DNA of 64,000 nucleotides from Engraulis encrasicolus. Lineage: Eukaryota; Chordata; Actinopteri; Clupeiformes; Engraulidae. Location of the stretch: assembly GCF_034702125.1 (NCBI RefSeq), contig NC_085880.1, forward strand, positions 12,950,000 through 13,013,999, read 5' to 3'. This document shows, one piece after another, positions 1 through 23,002 of the stretch. The position numbers were made by a program, and so were the translations under genes. The stretch's first letter is position 1. Each line of letters starts with the position of its first letter. A model generated the notes under the pieces. That model was not told the origin of the DNA, did no database searches, and worked only from the letters and a program-made list of their open reading frames with translations.

Positions 1-2391
1 GAGTGAACTGAAAGTGGTTGTCATGGCGACAAGCCTCCCTCTCAAGGTGAAAGTCCAGGCATATGCCACAAAAGCTATTTATACATTATGACTGAGAAGG
101 AATATGGGAGGAAATTATATATACACATGTGAAAAGTACACAGACTTGAGCAATGTATCTCAGTGTCCCCCCCAAGCCGTATGTGCTGTGGCCCCCACAC
201 GGCCATAAAGACAAGAGGAATTCAATACGACTAAAAGGCTTTTTATTGTCACTGTTGTGAAATATGTCATTCAGCTGAGTGAACTGGCAGTGAGCTACCT
301 GTTTTTTTGGGGGGGCAGTCCCCGGTGCAGCATCTTAGTGGGTCTCCATCAACTTAAAGATGACCCTAATCAAGAGAGTGACTGCTAATTGGCTGGGTGT
401 TTTTTTAGTGCCACCTAAATACTTTGATTGGGTGTCAGGATTTATAGGCGAATGGCAAACACAAACCAGCATGCACCATATGGCCACATGGTATAGTGAG
501 GGTAATATTGTATCTGAGCCTGGTAAATAAGCTAGGCCTACTTGGTGTATTACTTGTGTCACCAAAGCGAGATTTGTTTTGCTTTGTATACCAGATTTAT
601 TTCTGATATAGCCTGCCTAACACCCCCCCCCCCACACACACACACACACACACATACACACACACACCTCCCTCAAAAATATATAATAATAAAGACACAT
701 ATCAACACAAGCAGTACGCAATGAAAATGTATTTCATAAATCACCGTCACACAATGTAGAATTCAGTATTCAGTATATCTGAGTGCACAATTATTGGAAG
801 TGGACCAAAGTGTTCATTGACAAATACTGCAGTACAGAATGAATAATAGCACTTTCAGAAACACTCTCCAGAGTTTTAGCTATTGCCAGTGGGCTCCCAT
901 AAGGCCATAGTACAGTATTAGGCCATCCCCCAGGTGCATAGTATTTCACTAGCGTCTTACTGTCGTAACAACTAGTGAAATGTAACCCAACACACCACAC
1001 TACTCTGGTCATTCGGATATGTCAAAGAGTTAATGAATCCACCTCAAGAAAGATAAGAGAAACTACCTCGAGAAAACTGATATGAGATGCAAATATGATG
1101 TATAGGTCCCTCCCACGTCAAGTATCAAGTAGCCTACAAACAAACATAACAGTAGAATGACACAGAAAACATTAAAATATGTATAATCCACACAAACACA
1201 TCAAATACCCGAAAAATTCCCTTTATCCCATGGAAAACACTGTAAACTCGAAGTGACGGAATGATTTCAAAGGAGACATCTACTTCTTAATCATACTGTC
1301 AAAGGTTTTCAGCCAGGAGATTGCAACATGCAGATGTTCCTATGTAGGTACGATCTTAATGCTGGTATATGGAGAACAAAATGAATAAATTATTCAATTT
1401 ATGTACGACATGACCTTTTACATTTAATTATGCATATGTACACGACTGAATCCTAAATAACCTACAAGGATTTGAACTCCTTGCCGCTAAATAGCAGGTC
1501 ACATTATCATTAAGAGAAACAGTAAGGCAATTCTGAACTATAGACATCACTGAAATATACTGTAGGTTCGGGGGGGGGGGGGGGGGGGAATGTGCAGATT
1601 GATTCTGCCACTGCCAACTTTAGTTAATGGTCTCCTCAACGCCAGAAGACTTGCTCATAAGCAGTTCTAACACTGTCCAAGAAGACTTGATTGAACTGAC
1701 TATTTTGCGCTCCATAGCTCTTTCCAGACATAACAAAGCTGGCAGAGTCAGCATTGTCTCTGGGGGCTAGGCATTTTCAGTGTAGTACGCCACATATATA
1801 TATCCAACATCCTCTGTGGTCGTTCCAGAACGTATACTAATGCACGACAGATGATTGATGCGGAGAATAATTCCCAGATTGTTTGAGGGTGACAGTGACA
1901 GGTGACATGGCTATTTATACAGTAAGTATGCTGGGATAATAACACCTCTCTCTCTCCCTCCCTCTCTCTCTCTTTCTCTCTCTCCCTCCCTCTCTCTCTC
2001 TTCTGCAGAGGAGAGCAAATTAGGCAACATTTAGAATGCTTTTACTGCCACAGACGGTTCCCAGCGAAGCAATGTTACATTCTCTAACTCGACGTTGCTT
2101 GTTTTTTAGTTCCCTTCTTTTTTTCTTTTTCTTCTTTTCATTTTCAAAGTGCTCAACGGATCTCAGGATTTCATAAGCATGAGATGTGGAGGAGTTGTTA
2201 GTATGCAATTGGGAGGCAGAGCTGCACCAATTCAGTGCAGAACAAAGTTGAGGTCCATTCACACGCGGCACTGAATTGGACTGAAAAGGCTGTAGATTCA
2301 GCATCAAGTCAATGAAATTCAAATAATAAAAACAACCTGCAATGCGTAAACCCATAATATACACATATTGTATGTAGCAGAATTGCTACTG

Positions 2392-2394
<3 letters not shown>

Positions 2395-2464
<70 letters not shown>
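2395..2464. repeat. (TG)n microsatellite
   Basis: Uninterrupted TG dinucleotide array of about 35 units in the flank downstream of MORN4. Confidence 0.97.
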
Positions 2465-2466
<2 letters not shown>

Positions 2467-2718
2467 AATAGGACTGTAATACATCTCAACCGGTGCTGAA
2501 AATGTGACACTGTCAATTTAAAACTGAGCTATGAGACACTGATTGTTTCACCAACACATCAGAGTGATGGAAACACGGAATAATTATATAGTATATATAT
2601 AAAAAACATTACAGTACACTGAAGGGTTGTGTATTGAGCAGCTGAAAAAATGTTTCCCTTCATGAGAAAGCAAAAATATGTAGGAATCCCCATCCAGTCA
2701 CATGGCAATGTTTCCCTT

Positions 2719-2812
2719 CTTTAAAGGCAAAGGCCGACTCCAAAATGTTCACTCATGCGCCGAAGCGAAGTGAGAGTAAACATTTTGGACAAAGCCAAAG
2801 TGAAGACAAACA
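2719..2812. repeat. Short inverted repeat (possible small foldback element)
   Basis: The stretch reading CCAAAATGTTCACTC is mirrored about 40 bp later by GAGAGTAAACATTTTGG, giving imperfect arms of about 25 bp around a GC-rich centre. This could be a tiny foldback transposon remnant. No target-site duplication was identified. Confidence 0.4.
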
Positions 2813-3412
2813 GAATCTATCATAAAAAGTGATGTAGTACTAACTTGCCCTCGTAGACTCACGTTTAGAGGCCAAAGTCACCCCCCACCCCACACCCCAC
2901 CCACCCTTCCACCTTTTCACCCTTTAAAAAGTCCAAAGGTTACTACATTCCCATTTCTGTCCATTTAGCAGCTTAGCCATGTGTGCGGTGCCTGTCTACT
3001 GTTGGAACAGGAAATTGATAAGGTGTTGTCAGATAACAGCTAAGCCAATTTGCATGTTAGGAGTATGGCTCACTCACTGGATGTTTTATCAGCAGTCTGA
3101 CAGCTTGACAAAAACATGAATGTCTTGTTTCGAAACAGCACATTTTGAAAGGCATGTTATTATTGTTTTTTTTTTTAACAGACTAATTGACTGCAGTGGC
3201 AAAAATGTGTCTTGGCTATTAAGAAATGGCCAAAAACACCTCAACTGTAGATGTTCTCTAATTGTAGACGCACATAGAAACAAAGCAAAGTAAAAGGTTT
3301 ACCAATTCCGTGCCTTTTGAGCTTTTGACAGACATCTGGGCTGTCACCAAGTTGTTAGTGGAATAGCTCGGTAACTACACATTGTCAGACTTGATCACTT
3401 TTGGTTACTACA

Positions 3413-3569
3413 AGTTGTTGGTCTGATAGCTCTCGGTAACTACAAGTTGTTAGTCTGATAGCTCTCGGTAATTACAAGTTGTTAGTCTGATAGCTCTTGA
3501 ATAGTACAAGTTGTTAGTCTGATAACTCTCTGTAATGTCAAGTTGTTAGTCTGATAGCTCTTGTTACAT
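3413..3569. repeat. 32-bp minisatellite, five copies
   Basis: Copies start at 3413, 3445, 3477, 3509 and 3541, each exactly 32 bp. Each begins AGTTGTTAGTCTGATAGCTC or a near variant. A degenerate sixth unit lies just upstream, near 3350. Confidence 0.9.
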
Positions 3570-3643
3570 GGATAAATTAAGTGTTTTGGTGATCTGCTCC
3601 TGAGGATGGAGCACAGCAGCAAATGGATGAAGCCAAGACTGAG

Positions 3644-3683
3644 CAGTAGCAGCAGCAGCAGCTGCAGCAGCAGCAGCAGCAGC
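3644..3683 (+). repeat. (AGC)n trinucleotide repeat
   Basis: A run of AGC/GCAGC triplets, slightly interrupted, immediately upstream of the purine-rich higher-order repeat. It reads as poly-Ser, poly-Ala or poly-Leu depending on frame and is not part of a recognised gene. Confidence 0.85.
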
Positions 3684-3699
3684 GATGGGACAGACTGGC

Positions 3700-4800
3700 C
3701 CGACACAAGGCGAGAGAGGGTGGCAAAGGAGAGGCCACCACGGTTCACTGACAGCAATGGCGGAGGTGGAGGAGTGGAGACGAGACGAGAGGAGAGGAAA
3801 GGAGAGGAGTGGAGAGGAGACGAGGAGAGGAGAGGAGAGGAGAGGAGAGGAGAGGAGAGGAGAGGAGAGGAGAGGAGAGAGGGTGGCAGAGGGCAGGTCA
3901 CTATGGTTCACTGACAGCAATGACAGAGGAGGAGAGGAGAGGACAGGAGAGTGGGTGGCAGAGGACAGGCCACTACAGTTCACTGCTGACAGCAATGACA
4001 GTGGAGGAGAGAGGAGAGGGCGAGTGGAGAGGGGAGGAGAAGAGAGGAGAGGAGAGGAAAGGAGAGGAGAGGAGACTGGGTGGCAGAGGAGAGGCCACCA
4101 CGGTTCACTGACAGCAATGGTGGAGAAGAGCGGAGAGGAGGGAGAGAGGAGGAGAGGAAAGTGGAGTAGAGGATGGAGAGAGGGGGATAGGTGAGAGTAG
4201 ACTAGAGTGGGAAAGGGGAGGTCACTACAGTTCAGTGACATCGATGGCAGGAGAGGAGAGGAGAAGAGAGGGAGAGGAGAGAGAGGAGAGGAGGATAGTG
4301 GAAGAGGATGGGTGAGAGTAGACAAGAGTGTGTGTCGGCGGGGAGGCCAATGTGGTTCAGTGGCAGCGAGGAGACGAAACGAAAGGAGAGGAGGAAGGAT
4401 AGGTCAGAGCAGACGAGAATGGCCAGTGAAAGGGGCGCCACTCTGGTTCAGTAACAATGGTGAGAGAAGAGAAGAGGAGGAAGAATAGGGAAGAGAGGGT
4501 GACCACATTGGTTCAGTGACAGCAAGGAGAGGAGAAGAGGAGAGAGACAAGGAGAGGAGAGGGAGAGGAGAGGAGAGGAGAGGGGAGGGAGAGGAGAGGA
4601 GAGGAGAGGAGCGGAGAGAGGAGAGGAGAGAAGAGAAGAGGAGAGGAGAGGGGAGGAGAGGAGAGGAGAGAAGGAGAGGAGAGGAGAGGAGAGGAGAGGA
4701 GAGGAGATGAAGCGATCATAGGTGAGAGTGGGAAGGGGTGGAAGGGCTTAGTGAATTGGGTACAGTGACACCGCCATTCACTAACAGCTATAAGAGGAGA
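3700..4800. repeat. Purine-rich higher-order repeat: (GGAGA)n blocks separated by a conserved core
   Basis: Blocks of GGAGA pentanucleotide alternate with a conserved core containing variants of GGCCACCACGGTTCACTGAC followed by AGCAATG. Core copies occur near 3718, 3881, 3951, 4078, 4208, 4337, 4428, 4500 and 4765. Long open frames on both strands here come only from the repeat (Arg/Glu/Gly on plus, Leu/Ser/Pro on minus) and are not genes. Confidence 0.85.
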
Positions 4801-4989
4801 AGAAAGGAGGAGGAGGGCAGAGGGCAGGCGAAGGGCAACAGAGGGTGAGAGGAGATAGACTAGAGAAAGGAAAGGGGGGGAAGGGAGAGGGGGCAAGTCG
4901 TAGAGTGAGAACCAGGTCACCCATCCCAGAGGGCTGGCCAGGGCTTGAGTGAGTGGAGCAGGGCTACCTGGGCTCAGACAGCGAGGAGA

Positions 4990-5529
4990 GGCCAAGGGGA
5001 CAGAACAGGAGGGCTGAGGACATCCCTGGGCTCAGAGCGCTAAAGTCACAGCCACATTATTTGCTCCAGCCAATCACAGTCTTTCCAGCTGATCCCCATG
5101 TAGAGGAGCTGAAGTACTGAAATCACACCGTGCATTTTCCAGTGTTCATTCCACACACTTTTTGGGCAATGTGAATCCAGCAATTCATCAATTTGTCAAC
5201 ATTATTCTATGTACGTACATAGTTGTTGCCACTCTTCAAGCGCTGAATTGACACAGCAAAATACCAATGTACTGAGTGGCGTGAGTGGCCGGTTCTGCAG
5301 GGAGTCATAGAGACAGGCCTACACACAAGTGCACATCAAATTTTGCAGTGTTAATTCAACGCCTAAAAGAGTCGAATTTAACACTCTTGATAGTTGATCC
5401 TACTCTCTAATACGAATCAAATTAACAATCCAAAAAATGTACAGCGTGGTGATGGGCTGGTTCCCTGGGAGTCCTATGGAGGGGGCGAGGGGGTAAAGAA
5501 ACGACAGAGAGGCAGCCGCAGCAGGCCTC
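4990..5529. other. Unannotated spacer
   Basis: No gene is visible. A short palindromic AT-rich piece near 5345-5395 (AGTGTTAATTCAAC and GAATTTAACACTC) resembles small fish foldback elements, but no boundaries could be set. Confidence 0.4.
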
Positions 5530-14855
<9,326 letters not shown>

Positions 14856-14999
14856 CTACTGTCAATTTCAGACTGCAGCTTAATTTAAAGTCATGAACAA
14901 CATACATTAATAATATATAGCCTAGCCTTCCTTTGTTCATCCCTGCATATCTGAGATGTTTGGTTTGTTGACATTTTTGCAGATATACCGGTCTCTTGA

Positions 15000-15974
15000 A
15001 CCAGACATAGGGCTGGATGATAACGCACTGGGGTTGCCACAATGTTACTTATTTTCATGTAACGACAGACGTGAAAACCGCTAAGTGGTATCAATTACAA
15101 TGTTTCAATCCGCGCACGGCACATCAGAACTGAAAGAATAAATGTTTACCTTGTACATTAGGCTGATGTCTCACGGGTATGCAAATCCCATTGTTATATT
15201 TACAAATCGGTTTGCACAGTTGACAATTCCTGTTAACTGTAAGATGACCAGTTTATTAGCTTCCCATAACCCCACCTCTTCTGGCAAGACAGGCGACTTC
15301 CTGAAGGACACGTTGTGTTATTGAATGCTTTTCTTGGCGATTTATTTATACTGTACTCCGATTGGCCAAGCTTGCTTCAGCATTAGCCTTGACAATCCCG
15401 TTTCGGCTAGGCTAGACTCTCTCCACACAATACCCAAGCTTGTATGAAGTGGCCGCTGCAGAATAGAAGCCGTGTCTGTCAAATATCAGGACGAAAAGGA
15501 TGCTGAAGCAGCAGGGTGGAAATGATGAACCCTCTGAAGAATCATCTGTAATCATCAACGCTCACTTTTCTGTTTGGTTCAAGGCTACACGGTGTCTGCG
15601 CATTTTATAATGCATCACACATGGTGTAAAACCGTGTTACAATGCCAGATATCCTCGAGCCCTTTATTGCATTATGGGGTGTATTGACATAAGACTGAGC
15701 ATGCCCGGCTAATGCACTGGTAAGATTATGTTTCCATTTTTCAGATCATCACTGAAGGCAAAACAATTGCAGTATAAGTTAGCAACAAATGCACGCAAGC
15801 TAATTCACACAATGCATATGCACCATTAACAATTGGGGAGATATTTTGTGTATTTGGGCTAGTCTAATGAGATTTTAGCAGCCATTCAGATGCACAAACT
15901 TTCAAGCGACGTAGAACCACCCCACACGCAGTGTGAGCGTGGCGTGCGCGTTCACGCGCATTGGGCGACAGAAA
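15000..15974. promoter_or_regulatory. Divergent MORN4/lcor upstream interval
   Basis: The two start codons, 14585 minus and 15975 plus, are 1.39 kb apart and transcribed away from each other. The interval holds an inverted CCAAT (ATTGG at about 15360) and a CpG-containing stretch just before the lcor ATG (about 15907-15970). The promoter role is inferred from position; no start site or TATA box could be assigned. Confidence 0.4.
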
Positions 15975-16071
15975 ATGGCGAGTCTGTGCAGGAGGCAGCA
16001 ATGTATGATCGAGAGACGCGGCATTCGACAGGATCTTGATTCGTGGCGGTATAAACTAATTCAATGTGTAG
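15975..16071 (+). CDS. lcor: lcor coding exon 1
   Basis: Encodes MASLCRRQQCMIERRGIRQD followed by LDSWRYKLIQCV and one base of Gly. Donor G|GTAAGG. Matches the N-terminus of long human LCOR isoforms. Confidence 0.93.
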
Positions 16072-18368
16072 GTAAGGACGTCGCAGATAGTACTGGAAAC
16101 CATTGCACATGTTCCTAACTGCGAAACGTTGGCATTTGTTTATTTATTATGGAGTCAAAATCGCTAGCTATTTAGCTAGCTTCCGAACTAGCTAAGTAAC
16201 GTTACCAATGTTGCAGAAAGGCGTCAAGTAACGTTAGTTCAGAAATGGCCAAAATGCGGAAGGTTATTGAACTATCTTCAATAACTCCGCATTGTTAATA
16301 GGAGATGGCAGATGATATGGCAAGTTTTGTTGGCCTTTCGGTACCTATACAGTTTCTGTCAGTCATTTTGTGCAGTGGGCGAATTGAAATACTCCTGGTG
16401 GGTTTTAAACCCCGAAATGTGAGGGATATTCTCTCAGTTGTTCGCAGTGGCTCTTCCAAACCGCAGGATGTTTGTAGGTAAATCATCATGGCGAATAGTG
16501 ATATTTATTAATGAGGTGCGCTGGGTGAAAGTGTCCTATCCGAATACTCATTTTGCTTGTGTGCGCGCTCATGTGATATGTTTTTTCCCCTTTTCTTTCT
16601 TGTGTACTGTAGCTATATTAGTGGGGGGAGGGCGACACTCGTTGCACTTTGACTGACGCTCGGGGTTAGTGGCTTAGATTGTACTTGCCAAACTGGATTT
16701 TCTCCCATCTGCTTTGGGGTGTGTTCGCCTTTGCAATGGGGGAAGTGGTCTTAAGTCACGTTCAATGTGCTTAACTGCGAGGTACCGACGATTGTAGTGC
16801 AGCTCTTCAAAGCTGCATTATCATGTCAATGACCAAAATTCGCGTTTTTAGACTGTGACCCTGCAACCCGGTGTTTGTAGGTGCCGCACTCGTGTAAATA
16901 GTGTCCTCCATAATAGTCATGAAAAGCAGCATCGGGCTCATTTGTAATTTCAGCTGCGTGCTGTAGATATGGGGTGGGTGGGGAAAGCACGGCTGCAGAT
17001 AGCGCTACCGGGTACTTGTGATGCAGCGTATTGTTTTTACCCAAAACTTGGCTCTTTCTGGCACAATATTTTACCGTGTATATAAACATATTGCTTTCAA
17101 AGCACATGGAGGCCTCTGGACTGTGGGTGCAATTGTGATTATACATTATATAAAAATGTATAATGGAAAGCGCCGTTGTATACACTTGCTTGGGGCACCC
17201 ACTCGCTTTTTCACGCTTGACCCACAAATGGCTTTTGTTTTCCAAACTATTGGAAATGTGCTCTGTGGTCCTCATGCGCGTGTTCTGAATAGGATTTCTG
17301 TTGCAACAAGCGGAGTGTTTGTGCAGCTTTTGAGTTTTAGGCCGAAAAGCCCCCAGCGCATCGACACCCCCTCACTGGCAGATATTTTGGCCTCACAGTA
17401 GCCTACATTCAATCTTCATCATGACAAATCGCAGCAGCAGCAGCAACACAAATGAGTGTGTAGCTCAGGGCGTGTACATTTATTACAGTATTGCATTGAG
17501 CACTGAGATTTCAATGCATGTCTGATTTTGGACGTGCCCTCCCTTTTTTATGCATTTCATATCAAGAGTCATCTGTGCAGTGTTGCCCCTTCCGGAGGCT
17601 CTCCCTCTTGTCTTTTGTGATTACTAGTCAACTTGTCATAATTGGACAGACTTGAAGTTGTCATGTCAGATTCAGCCAGTGCAGCTCTGGCTTCAGTCCG
17701 AGCATCGCAAATGTAGGTCAAACAAATTGTCGAATGGCACCAGGCATTCAGCTGCATTTTTGCCATTGATTGTGAAGAGAGCGCTCCATCAGAGCTGGTT
17801 CAAAACAAGACCGAATTGAGTCAAGTTGTTGTTTGCTCTTGCTAATGTACTGTTTTAACGGATGCATTTTATTTTTGGTATTAACTGTGTCTGTTTGTTT
17901 TCTTTTTTGCCATCAGTGGTCTGAAGCAAATCGTGGTCTTACTTGCTGCCTTTTCACGCAAACAAACAATTACTTAAATGTGACAACCGAAACATCATAT
18001 TATCTGTGTGTATTTGTATTAATGACAAGCCGGGTCTAATGCATCGGAGCAAAATATGATGAAAGATTAAGATGAGATTAGAGTTTTGAACCAGTAAAAG
18101 AACAGCAAGCAGGGCGCGCTAATCACAGTATCCAAATGCAGGGCGATGCATTCATCCATCCCTCTATCCATTTATCTATCTATCCATCTATCTCTGGAAA
18201 CAAAATTTCAAGCATTCCGCCTGCTGCCTGTCTGCCTGCCTGATTGCTGTAATTCAGATTCATGTTATTTGTGTTCATCACTTTTCAAACCACCACACCC
18301 CCCACCCGCCCACTCTCCCCAGGATTACACTTTCAGCCCCAGCTGTTTTGTCATATATTTGTAAGTCA

Positions 18369-18463
<95 letters not shown>

Positions 18464-18615
18464 TTAGCAGGTTTTGTGTCAGGCTCAGCTGTTTGTTTTT
18501 GTGCAGGCAGACAGGATGGATGTCGGTGTGCTTTGATGTGCAGGTGGTTGCACGGCAACGGTAGCAGTAACATCATCTGGAAGTAGAGACATATCGCAAT
18601 AACCCATCATGGCTG

Positions 18616-18686
<71 letters not shown>

Positions 18687-19454
18687 CTCCTACGCTCTCA
18701 CACACCTGGACCCATCATGGCAGATGCCATCACACAATATTAATCTAGAAAAGGTCCTGCTAAAGATTCTCTTGGATACTATGCTACGGATAGTCACCTA
18801 AGCCCAGAGAAACTTGTATTGCCTTTGTGTCATGCATTTATGCGTTTCCTCTGTCTTGCATTAAGGATGTCCTAAAAACGGAGAAGAATTTGGGGCGGCT
18901 GTGCTGCCGAAGCACATGTACGCTCCGAGCACCCAGCACAAATATAAGGAATGTCTATCTTTACGTTCCCCATGCCATCTGAATGCGCCTCTTTGTGAGC
19001 TTCCCGTGAAGGCCCAAGCCACTTCATGAGAGCATCATATGATAAAAACATGTGGCCCGAAGAACGTGGTGGTGTCTTTTTTTTTTTTTTGTGAAGGCCA
19101 CTTTATTTTCCTGTCTCCCTCTTTTTGAAGATTATTTAAAGGTCTTGCTTGTCTCCGTCCAAGCTTTGATAAGGCAGTTTTATGGCATCCCCTGTAGCGT
19201 TTTTTTTTTCTTCTTCTCTCTCCTCTACTCTTCTATTTTTTAAATGCCAGAAGAGTGGGAGCATAGCCATAGCCTTGACCACGCCTCCCTCAGGCACGCA
19301 AGATATGTCAGTGTTATCAATCTTGAGTCAATATTGAATAGGGCCCAAAAAAAAGCTCTCTGTTCTGTGTTCTTGCTCTGGTTTGGTTCAAGCATTTGAA
19401 GTGGTATTTTCAAAAGCATTGTTGATCTTTAATCTTTGGGGTATAGGCCTAGGC

Positions 19455-19529
<75 letters not shown>

Positions 19530-22500
19530 TGTGCGCGCGCGCGTGTGTGTGTGAGTGTTTTTTCTTTTCTTCTCAGTGGATTGAGAATATTTTAAATCTC
19601 CAATAATCCCTTTAGTGGATCTCAGATCTCCCGAATATTTAACTGCACTGGAGCAGCACGTGCCATTCGAGGCGGCTAGGCCAGCGTGTGCTAATTCCTC
19701 TTTCTGTGGGAGAATTAGGTTTGAAGAAGACACAGAGATAGAGAGAGAGAGAGATGGAGAAAGGGAGGGAGAGATGAAGGGGAAAAAAAGCTTGATTGAA
19801 ATCATAGCCTAATTAAATAAATGGTTAACCCCGTCTGGGGCAAGGCGAACAGGCATTCATGACTGCATGTAATCCGCCCATGCCTTTAAAAAAAAAAAAA
19901 AAAAATCATTGATGTATGTAGGGAACATGTTCCGACCGTAGGATGTGAGAGAACTGGCCTTTTTATAAAGCTTGATTAGATGGGCTGAATGGCGTTTGTG
20001 CGATGTATAGAGTCCACCTTGAATGGTGAACATATGAAGAGGTGGTCATGAGATCGGTGGTGCCTCAAGGTCTCCTCCTCTGTCAGCCTGGTAATGGCCC
20101 CCTTTCAGCTCTCTACAGCTAATGTAAACTGCTCAAATATGAATTCCTGAAGAAGTCGTCGTCTTTGATGTCAGGCTGATGTGTCAAACTTGGGATGCTG
20201 ACCTACTTTCCCCCCTGGAGTCAGTACTGCTTTAGGAGCACACACTCACTCACACGCATGCATGGATGGCTTTGGGGGAAGTCTTTTTTATATATTATTA
20301 TTTATTTTTTAAGAGAAAGGCATGTCAGTTTCGTAGAGGGGTTGGGGGGGGGCAAAAAAGAGGCTATGTATTCAGGCTACTCAAAATAATGCGTCAGTGT
20401 ATTCTTCTCTCGCTACAAGTCGTATTCAAGCACTAGGTTTTTATTGGAGCCTTTTTTTCCAGCTTCGCTTGAAATGGCTGTTCTCTAAAGGTTAATAGCG
20501 TTGCCTTTTTGGGCTTAATGTAAAAAAAAAGTGGGCCATTGAAATTGGGGCATATCCTAAAAAGCCAAAATAATATCATGTGCAGTTACGACATGGTTAT
20601 TATTAATACGTGTATGACTTTACCACTTGACCAGCTTAGCAGTGTTGAGAGCTGCTGCTGGTATGGTAGCCACATGATTTAACTTAGCGTTATTTTAGCT
20701 GCTGCATTTGGGTGTGCTTAACCTACTTTTTGGATGCTCGCTCACTCTGCTTGCTCACTAAGCAGCATAGCACTAGTTACTGCAGCCTGCCTGCCTGCCT
20801 GCTTGCTCGCCCGCCCTAGTGCCAGTAATTATGCTATGGCTTAGCATGCTGCCTCTGAAACAGCCCCTTATTGCAGAGAGCACAACAGCTACAGAGCAGC
20901 CATGGATGGGGTGTGTATGCTGTGCACATCCTTCATAGCATTTTTTTTTAATTTGTTAAAAAATAAAAAAATAAATGGGTTGCAGCAGCAGGCAGCTTTG
21001 GGAAATGGGGATGCTGAACACCAGACCTCCTCCTCCTCCTTCCATTCCCGTCATCACATCATCCCTTTGTCTCCTCCCTCCCCCCAAAATAATTGAATGG
21101 TGCTTGCATATCATGATGGCGTTTAAAAAAAAAGGGTTGCAGGCGTGCAAGGATTTGGAAAATTGGAATTCGGTTGGCGCACAGTTATCCCACCCCCACA
21201 AAATATCTTAATAGTACCATTATTTTTTTTCCCCCTCATTGTTGATGGTGAAATTTGAATGCTGGAGATGTTTCACTAGATGGTTGGTTGGTTGGCTTTG
21301 TGACCTGAAATCCATGTCTAATTGGCCTAAATAGTCAGCTGCATAGAAGATGGCACTGGGGTGGGTGGAGGAAGCGCTCGCAAGCGCTCACACAGCACTG
21401 CTAGAGCAAACAGATGGCCAGGACGGCCCCCTCTCTCCCAAGCCCAGGCCCCATCACAGGCCAGCTAGCTACCAACCCGGGCTGTTTTACATGCTCCATG
21501 GCAGCCATACAGTAGCTTGCTGGACTAGCAGAAAAATGTGCAAAAATTGCTTCGGCTAGAGAATTTTGGCTATGGCGCTCTCGCTCTCTCAGGTTTTGTT
21601 TTGTCAGCAGTTTGAAAGCAGTGGTGTTACTGTACTTGGGACTCCCATCCCTGCCCGATCCTTCTGCAAACAATTACTGAGATCTTGACCACTGAATGTG
21701 CTGAAATGAAGTATCATATCTGGCTATACTTTCTTATACATTTGGTAAAATGTATCCCATTTTAGCCCTAGACCATCTTCTCTTCTCTTCTCTTCTCTTC
21801 TCTTCTCTTCTCTTCTCTTCTCTTCTCTTCTCTTCTCTTCTCTTCTCTTCTCTTCTCTTCTCTTCTCTGCTCGGCTCGGCTCGGCTCGGCTCTTCTCTTC
21901 TCTTCTCTTCTCTTCTCTCAAAACCCTGCCAGTCACATCAATATCTAATCAAAGACATGCACCGATATGGATGAAGGTCAAATGCAGGCATGGGTGCCAG
22001 CATGCAGTGTGGTGAACAAGTTGACAATATCGCACACTTATCTCACTGAAATATGTTGTACTAGTTCCAAACAGCAAACAATGTGAAGGCATAGTTTGTC
22101 TTAAATGTTAATTTGGTGACGAGCTGTAAGTTACAGCATAGTTAAAATTATATTATTTTTTGGAGAGGGGTAGCTATTATTGGCCTTGTAAGTACACACT
22201 GCTGTAGTAGTTTTATTTTTTTTACATCAAAGTGTGGCATTAAATCGCCAAATTTGTTATGCTGAGCTAAGCTAATAGATATAGGTTTTGTTAAGCGCTG
22301 CAGTTCTTTTGTGTAAGCAATAGCAATATGGCTGGCTTCTCCACTACTGAAGTGGCAGCTTGGTTTGGCTAATTTATCCTCATTGGGCTTCAAACATGGC
22401 AAGATATGAAACTTGGCCTTGGCGAAGGTCTTTGAATGCCCTTCGAGATGAGGAATCTTTCAACAGCCCATTACAAATTCACTAAAAGACCGACCAACCG

Positions 22501-22921
22501 ACGCATAGCCCAAAACTCAAAGGCGCACATCAGAAGGTGTAGTACTACGCTGTAATCCTTTATAGATCTGTACGAAAAGAGAGGGAGAGAGAGAAAAAAA
22601 GATTGACTACGTCCAACTTGCGCACAGAAGAAGCATCTGAGGCACTTGCTTGCATTTCAACATTAATTTGAAAAGACAACACCCAACCCCCCTCAACACG
22701 CGCACTCTCCTCGCCACTGCTGTTGTGTGTGCGCTCCACCAGTGATAACAAACCATTATTATCTTGCTTTGAATAGACATAGCGTAGCCTACACATTTTA
22801 ATATATATATTTATTTTTTTCTTCACAAATTGACCCCTTCCTCCCCACATCTTCACCGTGAAGAATGCTGGTTGAGGTTGAAGTGGTTGCTAGGCGACAT
22901 CTGAAGTACTAACATTTAACT

Positions 22922-23002
<81 letters not shown>

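Larger units (their letters stand above)
1..3412. other. Non-coding flank downstream of MORN4
   Basis: No open frame here resembles a known protein; the short frames are broken by microsatellites. It holds a (CA)n tract at 632-668, a poly-G run at about 1570-1588, a CT-rich tract at about 1950-2004 and a (TG)n tract at 2395-2464. A reverse-strand AATAAA (TTTATT at 242-247) could be a distant 3' end for a minus-strand transcript, but nothing ties it to MORN4. Confidence 0.5.

Noticed and set aside
3482..4995. Several 100-250-codon frames on both strands
   Set aside because: All come from the GGAGA/AGC repeats, being Arg/Glu/Gly or Leu/Ser/Pro simple sequence.
15933..15974. N-terminal extension of lcor exon 1
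   Set aside because: Would start at GTG, not ATG. The ATG at 15975 gives the conserved MASLCRRQQC start.
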